DNA from: Embleya scabrispora DSM 41855
GTDB lineage: Bacteria; Actinomycetota; Actinomycetes; Streptomycetales; Streptomycetaceae
Direction of reading: 5' to 3'
Assembly (NCBI RefSeq): GCF_000372745.1
Contig: NZ_KB889696.1
Span: forward strand, 1 to 60,235
Length of the DNA stretch: 60,235 nt
Position numbers and translations under genes: made by a program. This document shows, piece after piece, positions 17,256 to 24,788 of this stretch (its first letter is position 1; each line of letters opens with the position of its first letter). Below the pieces are notes generated by a model. The model did no database searches and was not told the origin of the DNA. It saw only the letters and a program-made list of their open reading frames with translations.

Positions 17256-18095
17256 ATGACGACCGGCGTGCTGCCGGCGGGAGTGGCTCCGGCCGAAATC
17301 GGCGTGATCGGCGGCTCCGGGTTCTACGCGTTCCTGGACGACGTGGTCGAGGTACAGGTGGACACGCCGTACGGCGCGCCCAGTGACGCCGTGTACCTGG
17401 GCGAGGTGGCCGGCCGTCGAGTCGCGTTCCTGCCCCGGCACGGCCGCGACCACTCGATCCCGCCGCACCGGATCAACTACCGCGCCAACCTGTGGGCCCT
17501 GCGCGCCGTCGGGGTGACGCAGGTGCTCGCGCCGTGCGCCACCGGCGGCCTGCGCGCCGAACTCGGTCCGGGCACGCTCGTGGTCCCCGACCAGTTGATC
17601 GACCGCACCTCGGGCCGGACCCAGACGTTCTTCGACGGGCTGCCGCTCGCCGACGGGACCATTCCGCCGGTCGTGCACACCACGTTCGCCGACCCGTACT
17701 GCGCGGACGGTCGCGCGGTGGTCGCCGCCCGGGCACGCGCGTCGGGCTGGGAGCCGGTGGACGGCGGCACGCTCGTGGTGATCGAGGGTCCACGCTTCTC
17801 CACCCGCGCCGAGTCCAAGTGGTACGCCGCCCAGGGCTGGTCGATCATCGGCATGACCGGCCACCCCGAGGCCGTACTCGCCCGCGAACTCGGGCTCTGC
17901 TGCACGGCCATCGCGCTGGTCACCGACCTGGACGCGGGCGTCGAGGCGGGCGAGGGGGTCACCCACGCCGAGGTGATGGAGGTCTTCGCGGCCAACGTCG
18001 ACCGGCTGCGGACCCTGCTGTTCGACGTGGTCGCGGCACTGCCGAAGACGCGTTCGTGTGCGTGCGGCACGGCGGAGGTCGAGCGACCGGCGTAG
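17256..18095 (+). CDS. mtnP: S-methyl-5'-thioadenosine phosphorylase
   Basis: 279 residues, family length. It phosphorolyses methylthioadenosine to adenine and methylthioribose-1-phosphate for methionine and purine salvage. Visible: GVIGGSGFYAFL (phosphate loop) near residue 18, FLPRHGRDHSIPPHRINYRA, LAPCATGGLRAELGPG, VIEGPRFSTRAESKWYAAQG, IIGMTGHPEAVLARELGLCC and ALVTDLDAGV, all in the PNP/MTAP order. The FSTRAESK and TDLD segments fit MTAP rather than nucleoside phosphorylase II, though some actinobacterial members accept other purine nucleosides. ATG 17256 is 5 bases after the FmdB stop, so the two are probably co-transcribed. Confidence 0.92.
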   Translation: MTTGVLPAGVAPAEIGVIGGSGFYAFLDDVVEVQVDTPYGAPSDAVYLGEVAGRRVAFLPRHGRDHSIPPHRINYRANLWALRAVGVTQVLAPCATGGLRAELGPGTLVVPDQLIDRTSGRTQTFFDGLPLADGTIPPVVHTTFADPYCADGRAVVAARARASGWEPVDGGTLVVIEGPRFSTRAESKWYAAQGWSIIGMTGHPEAVLARELGLCCTAIALVTDLDAGVEAGEGVTHAEVMEVFAANVDRLRTLLFDVVAALPKTRSCACGTAEVERPA

Positions 18096-18505
18096 CGCCG
18101 TTCGAGGCGGGTCGGGTCGATCGGGTGTCGACTCTGTCGGTTGTCCCCGCGTTCGTTGTCCCCGCGTTCGCTCGTCCCTGTGTTCGTTCGTTGAGAAGGC
18201 CGCTTCCCGGGCTCGGGAGGCGGCCTTTGTGGTGGGTGGGCCCTTTCGGTGGGCGGGCTTCGGGGTGGTGGGCGCGCGGGGTGGTGGGCGCTCGTGGGGG
18301 CGCGGTGTTCGGTGGGCGGGGTTGGTGTCACTCACACGGGTGAACCACTGATCCCCAGGGGCGGAGTTGTGCACAGGCGTCAAGGCACCTCGGCCGGGTC
18401 GGAGCACCGCGCGGCACGGTGAGCACGCGGCACGGCCCTCGTTTCCTGCCCCGGTTCCGGCGCGGGTCGGGCCGCAACTCGCCCGCTGCCCGCGCTGGAG
18501 GTGTG
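18096..18505. other. Intergenic region with G-rich repeats
   Basis: 410 bases between mtnP and the SAF-domain gene. It holds the terminator at 18196-18227, then about 100 bases of short G-rich repeats (GGTGGGTGGG, GGTGGGCG, GGGGTGGTGGGCG) that leave no gene, and finally the upstream region of the SAF gene. The repeats could form G-rich single-strand structures. Confidence 0.5.
18196..18227 (+). terminator. Terminator after mtnP
   Basis: A 14-bp stem AAGGCCGCTTCCCG / CGGGAGGCGGCCTT (one G-T pair) with loop GGCT, 100 bases after the mtnP stop, followed by TTGT. Confidence 0.8.
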
Positions 18506-19216
18506 ATGTCCGCTTCGGGATCGTTCGGAGCCTCGCCCGGTCCGTCGTTCGGCCCGCCGTTCCGGTCGTCGCCGACCCCGCTCGCCCGACCGCCGTGGCG
18601 GCGCGTCCTGGCCCGCCATCGACGCGGCCTGGCCGCGCTGTCGGCCGCCGTCGCGGTGATCGCGGTGATCGTGGCGGTCCGCCCGGCGCCCGAGCCGACC
18701 GGACCGACCCTGGTGGCCGCGCGTGATCTGGCCGCGGGCAGTACCCCCGGGCCCGCCGATCTGACCCTGGTCGCGATGCCGACCGCCCTGCAACCGGCCG
18801 GAGTCCTGCGCACGGTCGGGCAGGCCGCCGGAGTCGCGCTGACCGGTCCGCTGCGCCGCGGCGAGCCGGTGACCGACGTCCGGGTGGCCCGCCCCGGCGG
18901 CCCGCGCGACACGGGCACGGTCGCCCTGCCCGCGCGCTTCGCGGACGCCGACGCGGTGGCCGTACTGCGCCCCGGCGACCGAATCGACGTGCTGGCCGCG
19001 CCCGCGACCGACCACCCCGGTCCGGCACGGCTGATCGTCCCCGCCGCGATCGTGGTGGCCCGACCGACCGCGACCGGCTCCTCGACCGGGGCCCTGCTGA
19101 TCCTCGAAGTGCCCCGCGCGGTCGCCGCCGAACTCGCGGGCGTGGCAACCGGTCCGGTACTGACCTATACCATCCACAGGTTCGTGGGCGGCCCTGTTGC
19201 CAGGGATCGCGAATGA
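18506..19216 (+). CDS. SAF-domain (CpaB/RcpC-like) membrane protein
   Basis: 236 residues. After a Ser/Pro-rich cytosolic start and a basic stretch (PPWRRVLARHRRG) comes one membrane helix (about residues 37-56, LAALSAAVAVIAVIVAVRPA), then an extracellular SAF domain (VAARDLAAGSTPGPADLTLV) and RcpC-like beta-rich part (ADAVAVLRPGDRIDVLAAP). SAF proteins of this form are linked to Flp/Tad pilus assembly, but no tad gene is in the window. ATG 18506 follows CTGGAGG at 5 bases. It precedes mscL in the same direction, an arrangement common in actinomycetes. Function of the stand-alone protein is not known. Confidence 0.85.
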   Translation: MSASGSFGASPGPSFGPPFRSSPTPLARPPWRRVLARHRRGLAALSAAVAVIAVIVAVRPAPEPTGPTLVAARDLAAGSTPGPADLTLVAMPTALQPAGVLRTVGQAAGVALTGPLRRGEPVTDVRVARPGGPRDTGTVALPARFADADAVAVLRPGDRIDVLAAPATDHPGPARLIVPAAIVVARPTATGSSTGALLILEVPRAVAAELAGVATGPVLTYTIHRFVGGPVARDRE

Positions 19217-19358
19217 CACCAGACTCGTGCGGGTTTTCCGGCTTCATCGGGTGTTCCGCGAACATCACCGTCTTCGATGTCGATCATCGACCCGGTCGAT
19301 CACCGACCCGATCGCCCCGACGAGGCTTCGAGCGATCAAGATCGATGGGAATCAATCA

Positions 19359-19832
19359 GTGGGCGGCTTCAAGAAGTTCCTCATGCGCGGAAACGTCGTG
19401 GACCTGGCCGTGGCCGTGGTCATCGGCGCCGCGTTCACCGCGGTCGTGAACGCGTTCGTGAAGGGGATGATCAACCCGGTGGTGGGTGCCCTCGGCACCA
19501 AGAACCTGGACGGGTACACGTCCTGCATCAAGGGCCCGTGCGGCGTCGACGCGAAGGGCGAGACGACCGGCGTGCAACTGCTGTGGGGCTCGGTCCTCGG
19601 CGCGGGACTGACCTTCCTGACCACCGCCGCGGTCGTGTACTTCCTGCTCGTGCTGCCGCTGAACCACATGCTGGAAAAGCGCAAGCGGGCCCTCGGTCAC
19701 GCCGGTGAGAAGGAGCTCAGCGACACCGAACTCCTCGTCGAGATCCGCGACCTGCTCGCCCAGCGCCTCAACCCGGAGGCGAACTCCGGCCACGGCGACC
19801 CCGGATCGGGCTCGTCGCGCTCGGACACCTGA
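19359..19832 (+). CDS. mscL: Large-conductance mechanosensitive channel MscL
   Basis: 157 residues. MscL opens a wide membrane pore upon turgor stress. The N-terminal helix and TM1 (GGFKKFLMRGNVVDLAVAVV IGAAFTAVV, about residues 2-35) contain the conserved RGNVVDLAVAV constriction; TM2 (FLTTAAVVYFLLVLPLNHML) and a C-terminal helix with the bundle motif LLVEIRDLL follow. The periplasmic loop has two Cys (CIKGPC) that could form a disulfide. Start GTG 19359 gives a family-typical N-terminus; the ribosome site is weak (GATGGGA). A strong hairpin follows. Confidence 0.93.
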   Translation: MGGFKKFLMRGNVVDLAVAVVIGAAFTAVVNAFVKGMINPVVGALGTKNLDGYTSCIKGPCGVDAKGETTGVQLLWGSVLGAGLTFLTTAAVVYFLLVLPLNHMLEKRKRALGHAGEKELSDTELLVEIRDLLAQRLNPEANSGHGDPGSGSSRSDT

Positions 19833-19951
19833 CCGATCCGCGCCTCACCCGACAAGCAGCCGGCCACCCGGCGGCACCGGATCCGGACAAGACCAAGACC
19901 CGGGGATCCGTTCGCCGGAGGCAACCCCGGCACCCCGGCACCCAGACACGA

Positions 19952-20002
19952 ACGAGACGGCGGGTCCACACCTTCCTTCGAGGTGTGGACCCGCCGTCTC
20001 GT
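19952..20002. terminator. Strong bidirectional terminator, 22-bp perfect stem
   Basis: ACGAGACGGCGGGTCCACAC-CT / AG-GTGTGGACCCGCCGTCTCGT with a 7-base loop TCCTTCG. It lies between the convergent mscL gene and the small gene after the sigma factor, so it can serve both. Confidence 0.9.
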
Positions 20003-20034
20003 CTCGTGCGGGTGCCGGTGTGCTCGTTCCGGAC

Positions 20035-20265
20035 TCAGAGGTGATGCGGCGGCTTGTCGTCCAGGAACCGGCGAAGGTCCGCCGGGTCCGCGGTCGTGCG
20101 TTCGTCGCCCCAGCCCGCGTCGGTCTCGTCCGAACTCGCCTCCGGGAGCAGGTCGTCCCAGCCGAACGGATCACGCCGCTTCGGTTCGCCCGGTCCACTC
20201 GTCGCACGCACATCCGCCTCGGCCATCGCATCAGTGTGCCGGCGCTTCGGCGGCATCCCGGTCAC
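20035..20265 (-). CDS. Small conserved-looking protein after the sigma factor gene
   Basis: 76 residues, hydrophilic and acidic, with a central RRDPFGWDDLLPEAS and an ending RRFLDDKPPHHL. No membrane segment or Cys. GTG 20265 overlaps the sigma factor stop in a GTGA arrangement, so the two are translationally coupled. Small proteins ending in (D/E)xPPHH are found in streptomycetes, but I do not know a function; a role in controlling the sigma factor is possible only by position. An internal ATG gives MPPKRRHTD as an alternative start. Confidence 0.7.
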   Translation of the reverse strand: MTGMPPKRRHTDAMAEADVRATSGPGEPKRRDPFGWDDLLPEASSDETDAGWGDERTTADPADLRRFLDDKPPHHL

Positions 20266-21239
20266 GCGGCTTCGAGCCCCTGGGCGGTGGCCAGCTCGCG
20301 CAGCTCGACCAAGGCCTGCTTCTCGATCTGGCGGATCCGCTCACGGGTGAGTCCGAGCTGCTTGCCGACCTCGGTCAGCGTGTGCTCCTTGCCGTCCGCC
20401 ATGCCGTAGCGCGCCCGCAGGATCGTGGCCGTGCGGCCGTCCAACCGGCCCACCAGGTCCGCTATCTGCTCGCGTCGCAGCGTCGCCAGGGTGATGTCCT
20501 CCGGCGTCAACGGGTCGGTCTCCTGGACCAGTTCGCCCAACTCGGTCTCGCCGTCGTCACCCACGGGGGTGTCCAGGCTGATCGGGTCGCGCGCCCAACC
20601 GATCACGTCCACGACGCGCTCCGGCGTGGACCCCACCACCTCGGCGATCTCGGTCATCTCGGGATCGCGCCCGTGGTCGCGGGCGAACTCGCGCTGCACC
20701 CGGCGAATCTTGCTCAGCTCTTCGACCAGGTGCACGGGCAGCCGCACGGTGCGCGCCTGATCCGCCATCGCCCGGGTGATCGCCTGCCGAATCCACCACG
20801 TCGCGTAGGTGGAGAACTTGAAGCCCTTCGCGTAGTCGAACTTCTCGACCGCGCGGACCAGGCCCACGTTGCCCTCCTGAACCAGGTCCAGGAACGGCAT
20901 CCCGCTCCGCGGGTAGCGCCGTGCGACGGACACCACCAGACGCAGGTTGGCCTGGATGAACAGTTCCTTGGCCGCGGCACCGCGCGCGATCAGCCGGTCC
21001 AGCTCGGCCCGATCGATACCCTCGGGCACCGCGTCCTCGTCGATCAGCTTTTCGGCGTACAGCCCGGCTTCGATGTCCTTGGACATCTCGACCTCGCGCT
21101 CCGCGTCGAGCAGCTTCGTGCGGCTGATCTCGTCCAGGTACACACCGACCGTGTCGCGCTCGACGTCGGCAGCCTTCCGCGTGCGGGAAGCCGCCACTCG
21201 CTCGGCGCCCTGTCGGGCCACACCACGTGTAGTCGGCAT
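20262..21239 (-). CDS. RNA polymerase sigma factor, RpoD-related (group 2 type)
   Basis: 325 residues. Regions in order: 1.2 (RDTVGVYLDEISRTKLLDAE), 2 (LFIQANLRLVVSVARRYPRS, LDLVQEGNVGLVRAVEKFDY, FKFSTYATWWIRQAITRAMA), 3 (RLPVHLVEELSKIRRVQREF) and 4.2 (LTEVGKQLGLTRERIRQIEK). There is no long region 1.1, so it is a group 2 factor (HrdA/C/D or mycobacterial SigB class) rather than the essential HrdB. It would recognise promoters similar to those of HrdB. ATG 21239 has GAGGG 7 bases upstream, and an inverted repeat CGTTCG-N9-CGAACG lies 24-44 bases upstream, a possible control site. It is coupled to the 76-residue gene. Confidence 0.93.
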   Translation of the reverse strand: MPTTRGVARQGAERVAASRTRKAADVERDTVGVYLDEISRTKLLDAEREVEMSKDIEAGLYAEKLIDEDAVPEGIDRAELDRLIARGAAAKELFIQANLRLVVSVARRYPRSGMPFLDLVQEGNVGLVRAVEKFDYAKGFKFSTYATWWIRQAITRAMADQARTVRLPVHLVEELSKIRRVQREFARDHGRDPEMTEIAEVVGSTPERVVDVIGWARDPISLDTPVGDDGETELGELVQETDPLTPEDITLATLRREQIADLVGRLDGRTATILRARYGMADGKEHTLTEVGKQLGLTRERIRQIEKQALVELRELATAQGLEAA

Positions 21240-21657
21240 GCTCTAGCCCTCGCTTTCATTCGCGTTCGTCAACATTTCGAACGAACGAGAAGCCCGTGAT
21301 ATTCCGTCCGGAGATGTACTGTTGAAAGGTTGGCCGATAGCGACCCTTGAAAGCGCCTGCCCGGCGTCGGCCCCCGTATGCACACCCGATGTGCCTACGA
21401 TCGACTCAACGGTCGACAAGGCCCGGATGTTCCGATGTCCCGGGTCCGGCACGCCCCGCGCATCCCGGGGCCGGCCCCACAGGCCGGCATCGGATCGGGC
21501 GGCGGGAATCGGATCGCCGGCCTCGATCGAGCGCCGGGGCCGATGCGTGCCCGGCGCCGACCGACCGCTTTCGGCCGGCCGTCAGTGCGCGTCAGGCGCG
21601 GGCTCACCGTGTCCACCGCCCCGCCCGAGCTGATTCCGCTCCCCTCCCGAAGCGGAT
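21240..21657. other. Promoter region of the sigma factor gene and empty stretch
   Basis: 418 bases. The part near 21263-21283 has the inverted repeat CGTTCG-N9-CGAACG and is AT-richer, as expected for the sigma factor promoter. From about 21300 to 21657 I see no gene: the open frames there have no ribosome site and are in GC-skewed filler. Confidence 0.5.
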
Positions 21658-22422
21658 CTACCGGTGTTCCCCTCCCGGCAGCACGACCGTCATGAACGAC
21701 TCGCCCGGCCGGAACCCGAGCCGCTCGTACACCGCCCGGGCCGGATTGCCCTCGGTGACCGCCAGCCCGATCGAGGGCAGCCCGTCGAGCAGCGCCAGAC
21801 CGAGCGTGTGCCGCAACAACCGACCGCCGAGGCCCGCGTACTTGGCATCCGGGTCGCGAAAGACCTCGGTGATCCACGGGCCGAGCAGTTCGGCGTCGTT
21901 GACCAGCACCGCGCCGACCACCCGCCCCTCGTCGAGCGCCACCGTGCTGAACCCGAGCAGCGGCCCGAGTGTGCGGCCGTCGTACAGGCCCTCCAGGTTC
22001 GCCGGACTCACATCGTCGCCCCCGTCCGGGTGCTCGGGCGGATACGCGGCGAGCCAGGTGTCGTACAACCGCGAGGACGCCACGGACGCCGCCGCGCGCA
22101 CCTCGATCCCGGGCTCCGCCCAGGTGACGTCACCCAGATCCGGGCCCAGATCCCGGGTGTACTGATGCATATGGCGCAGCAGCCGCCCGCCCGCGGCGAG
22201 CAGCACCGCGCCGGTGTCCTCGCGGGCGGACACCACCCACCCGGGCAGCGCGGTCAGGATGGCGGGTACGGCGTGCTCGGCCGGAAGCCGGTGCAGGCGC
22301 AGGTCCAGCGCGGCCGGGCGGCCCGAGCGGTTGCCCAGCCGGTAGTCGGCAACCAGTGCCCCGTCCCGGTCGAACACGGTCCCGCGGGTACGAACACTTT
22401 CATCTGTGGTCATGAGATTCAT
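21658..22422 (-). CDS. GNAT-family N-acetyltransferase
   Basis: 254 residues. The C-terminal half is a GNAT domain: GRVVGAVLVNDAELLGPWIT, the acetyl-CoA loop YAGLGGRLLRHTLGLALLDG, and LAVTEGNPARAVYERLGFRP. The N-terminal ~110 residues (AALDLRLHRLPAEHAVPAIL ...) are a second, less conserved domain, so it may be a two-domain GNAT. ATG 22422 or the ATG three codons on (MTTDES) may be used; neither has a strong ribosome site. Monocistronic, divergent from a cupin gene. Substrate unknown. Confidence 0.85.
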   Translation of the reverse strand: MNLMTTDESVRTRGTVFDRDGALVADYRLGNRSGRPAALDLRLHRLPAEHAVPAILTALPGWVVSAREDTGAVLLAAGGRLLRHMHQYTRDLGPDLGDVTWAEPGIEVRAAASVASSRLYDTWLAAYPPEHPDGGDDVSPANLEGLYDGRTLGPLLGFSTVALDEGRVVGAVLVNDAELLGPWITEVFRDPDAKYAGLGGRLLRHTLGLALLDGLPSIGLAVTEGNPARAVYERLGFRPGESFMTVVLPGGEHR

Positions 22423-22618
22423 TCTTCGATGGCCGAGCAAGTGGTTATCTCCTCTCAGCGGCCTCGATCCCACCCCCGGGCGGGGCCGGCGGCGGCCGTC
22501 GCGGGCGTCTCGACACAGGCCACGCCCATCCGCCCAGCATCGCCCGACCCACCGGCCACCGCACGTCCGGGCGCACCAGAACATGCGCGGAGAGTGATCG
22601 CCCCCGAAACTGGCATAC

Positions 22619-22948
22619 ATGGACAAAATCTCGCTCCGGACGGCCACCAGGGAGCAACTCGCCTCGGCCCGCGGCACCTCGTCCGGCCGCAGCTCGGTCA
22701 CCATGCTCGGCGGCTCACGCCGGCACCTGAGCCAGACCCTGATCGCCCTGACCGCCGGCAACTCGCTGGCCGAACACGAGACCCCCGGCGAAGCCTCACT
22801 GATCGTCCTGACCGGCCGCGTCCGCCTGACCGCCGAAGACGAATCGGTCGAGGGCACCTCCGGCGACCTGCTGGCCATCCCCTCGGAGCCGCACTCCCTG
22901 GAGGCCCTCGAAGACTCCGCCGTCATCCTCACCGTCAGCAAACCCTGA
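22619..22948 (+). CDS. Small cupin-domain protein
   Basis: 109 residues forming one beta-barrel cupin: AEHETPGEASLIVLTGRVRL (motif 1 with the H/E metal-type residues reduced to H and E) and GDLLAIPSEPHSLEALEDSA (motif 2 with P-x2-H). Such small cupins bind metals or small ligands and often act as sugar or oxidative-stress related proteins; no specific role can be given. ATG 22619 lacks a strong ribosome site. It is followed 73 bases later by tRNA-Arg. Confidence 0.85.
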   Translation: MDKISLRTATREQLASARGTSSGRSSVTMLGGSRRHLSQTLIALTAGNSLAEHETPGEASLIVLTGRVRLTAEDESVEGTSGDLLAIPSEPHSLEALEDSAVILTVSKP

Positions 22949-23021
22949 CCCACCCGCAAAGCCGCCGGCCACCCCCGCAACCGTTCCGCTACCCTGTCCT
23001 GCGGGACCACACGGCCCCGAA

Positions 23022-23094
23022 GCCTCCATAGCTCAGGGGATAGAGCACCGCTCTCCTAAAGCGGGTGTCGCAGGTTCAAATCCTGCTGGGGGCA
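23022..23094 (+). tRNA. tRNA-Arg (anticodon CCT)
   Basis: 73 bases beginning GCCTCCATAGCTCAGGGGAT. The anticodon stem CCGCT/AGCGG encloses CTCCTAA, anticodon CCT, reading AGG. Acceptor GCCTCCA pairs with TGGGGGC, the T loop is GTTCAAATC, the discriminator is A, and CCA is not encoded. Such a rare-codon tRNA gene is also a typical integration site, but no element is inserted here. Confidence 0.95.
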
Positions 23095-23113
23095 CCTGGC
23101 CCGACCAGGCAAG

Positions 23114-23139
23114 GAAACCCCGGCTTCGGCCGGGGTTTC
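23114..23139 (+). terminator. Terminator after tRNA-Arg
   Basis: GAAACCCCGGC-TTCG-GCCGGGGTTTC, an 11-bp perfect stem with TTCG loop, followed by GTCGTTTCG. It lies 19 bases after the tRNA and 44 bases before the stop of the convergent protease gene, so it may serve both. Confidence 0.88.
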
Positions 23140-23182
23140 GTCGTTTCGGGAGTGGCTTCGGGGGGCCTCAGGTCGGGGGGCC

Positions 23183-24166
23183 TCAGGTCGTGGGGCCCAC
23201 CTCGGCGGTGCTTGCCCGGTCGTACAGGGCGGCGATGTCGGGGCCGAAGTAGCTGCTGTAGGAGGTGAGGTCGTCGCCGCCCTCCTCGTAGCCGCCGATC
23301 ACGCCGATCACCGTGCCGCGGCCGTTCGCGGGGTCGATCTCGGTGAGCATCGGGCCGCCGCTGGTGCCGGCGGGGAAGCCCGCGCAGTCGAAGCGCAGTT
23401 GGGTGTCGGAGTATGCCTCGGTGGTGTTCTGGCAGCCGATCGGCTCGTCCTCGTCGTCCGGGTAACCGACCATCCGCGCCGGGCGCGAAGGCTCGAAGTC
23501 GAAGGCGAGCTGTTCGGCGCCGGTGACGATCTCGATCCGCTCGTCCGTGCCCGGGCGGCGGACCTGGAGGAACGCGACGTCGTAGGCCGGGTCCCGGTCG
23601 GTGATCCAGCGCGGGTCCACGTCGATCCGGGACGGGACCCACACCCCGTACGGCATCACGCCGTCGTGGTAGCCGGGCGCGAACGCCATGTCGGTCGCGA
23701 AGGCGTCGCCGTACACGCAGTGCGCGGCGGTGACCACCAGGTTCCGGTTCGGCGACTGCACCACGGTCGCGGTGCAGAAGTGTTCCGGATCGTCCCCGTC
23801 CCCCGCACGCACCAGTGCGCCGATCGCGGGGGTCGCCGCGATCGTGCTCGCGTGCAGCGGGTCGGACACCGGCAGGTCCTCGACCTCGGTCGAGGACTCC
23901 GTGGGCGCGGGCAGAGCGGGCACTTCGGGCGGAGGGACGGGTGCCGCGCCCAGCAGACTCGCCGCGATCCGGTCGCCCTCGGCCGGGTCCGGGAGGTGGT
24001 AGCCGCGAGAGGCGTCGCCGGTGCCACTCGATCTCGGATGGCCGGAGATTCGCCCGGTCGAGGCCAGTGCGACCACCACCAGGACCGCGACCAGGCAAAA
24101 GGCCGCACCGATCGTCATCCGACGCCTACTCGGACTCGCCTCGGCATCCGCAGTTCGTCGCGACAC
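23183..24166 (-). CDS. Secreted trypsin-like serine protease (V8/S1 fold)
   Basis: 327 residues. A basic N-terminus and a membrane/signal helix (about residues 17-37, MTIGAAFCLVAVLVVVALA) are followed by a Pro-rich linker and a chymotrypsin-fold domain. The triad is His149 (VVTAAHC), Asp196 (PAYDVAFL) and Ser269 (PAGTSGGP), with four Cys able to form disulfides (HFC, AHC, GCQN, DCAG). It would act outside the cell, perhaps tethered. Start GTG 24166 has a weak ribosome site (GGTGGTC); an upstream start in another frame is not supported. Substrate specificity (S1 pocket) cannot be read with certainty. Confidence 0.9.
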   Translation of the reverse strand: MSRRTADAEASPSRRRMTIGAAFCLVAVLVVVALASTGRISGHPRSSGTGDASRGYHLPDPAEGDRIAASLLGAAPVPPPEVPALPAPTESSTEVEDLPVSDPLHASTIAATPAIGALVRAGDGDDPEHFCTATVVQSPNRNLVVTAAHCVYGDAFATDMAFAPGYHDGVMPYGVWVPSRIDVDPRWITDRDPAYDVAFLQVRRPGTDERIEIVTGAEQLAFDFEPSRPARMVGYPDDEDEPIGCQNTTEAYSDTQLRFDCAGFPAGTSGGPMLTEIDPANGRGTVIGVIGGYEEGGDDLTSYSSYFGPDIAALYDRASTAEVGPTT

Positions 24167-24788
24167 TCGACCACCATTCTCAGCGGGCTACGACCTCGGA
24201 CACTGGACGCTACCGGCTGGACGGATACCCCGGTGGGGAGGAACCAGACCGATACCCGCATGGTCACCGGGTCGTGACGAAGTGTTCCTCCGACCGTCGC
24301 CCCAACGGGTGGGAGGTGGGCGACGGTCGCAGGAATCCCCCGCTCTTCTTCTCGTGCCGGCTCGGCGCCGTCTCTCCAAACGCGCCCGGCCGACCCTGCG
24401 ACCGTATCCCGAGGGTCGGCGGCCTCGACACCCCGGTATGGGTGATTTATGACTGCCTTAAGAAACGTCCTTGGCACCGATTCCGTGGCACCGGCCCGTC
24501 CGGCCCGCACGAGTGCCGGGCCCACGACGTCGGGCGGGACCGGCCGCCCCACAACGCTCGGGCCGATCGATTGCGCCGCGCCTACCGGGGGATCGACGGC
24601 GTATGTGCCGCTTCATCCGTACGGGTCTCGGGGTCCCTCGGATGCGGGCGGCCGGATCATGCCCTCGTGCCCCGGGCTCGGCACTGTCACAATTTGCTTG
24701 TTCCACGAGGGGGTTCCGCATCGGCGGCCGGCGAGGGGATCCGCGCGGGTCGAGCGGAGCGAGGGCGGCCGGAGAGGGCGGGGTATCG
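24167..24788. other. Divergent promoter region, no gene seen
   Basis: 622 bases between the divergent protease and histidine kinase genes. Several frames are open because of GC content, none with a ribosome site and normal codon bias. It must hold both promoters; no clear operator was recognised. Confidence 0.5.

Noticed and set aside
23022-23094. tRNA-Arg as site of an integrated element
   Set aside because: No integrase, no repeated tRNA end and no prophage-like genes on either side.
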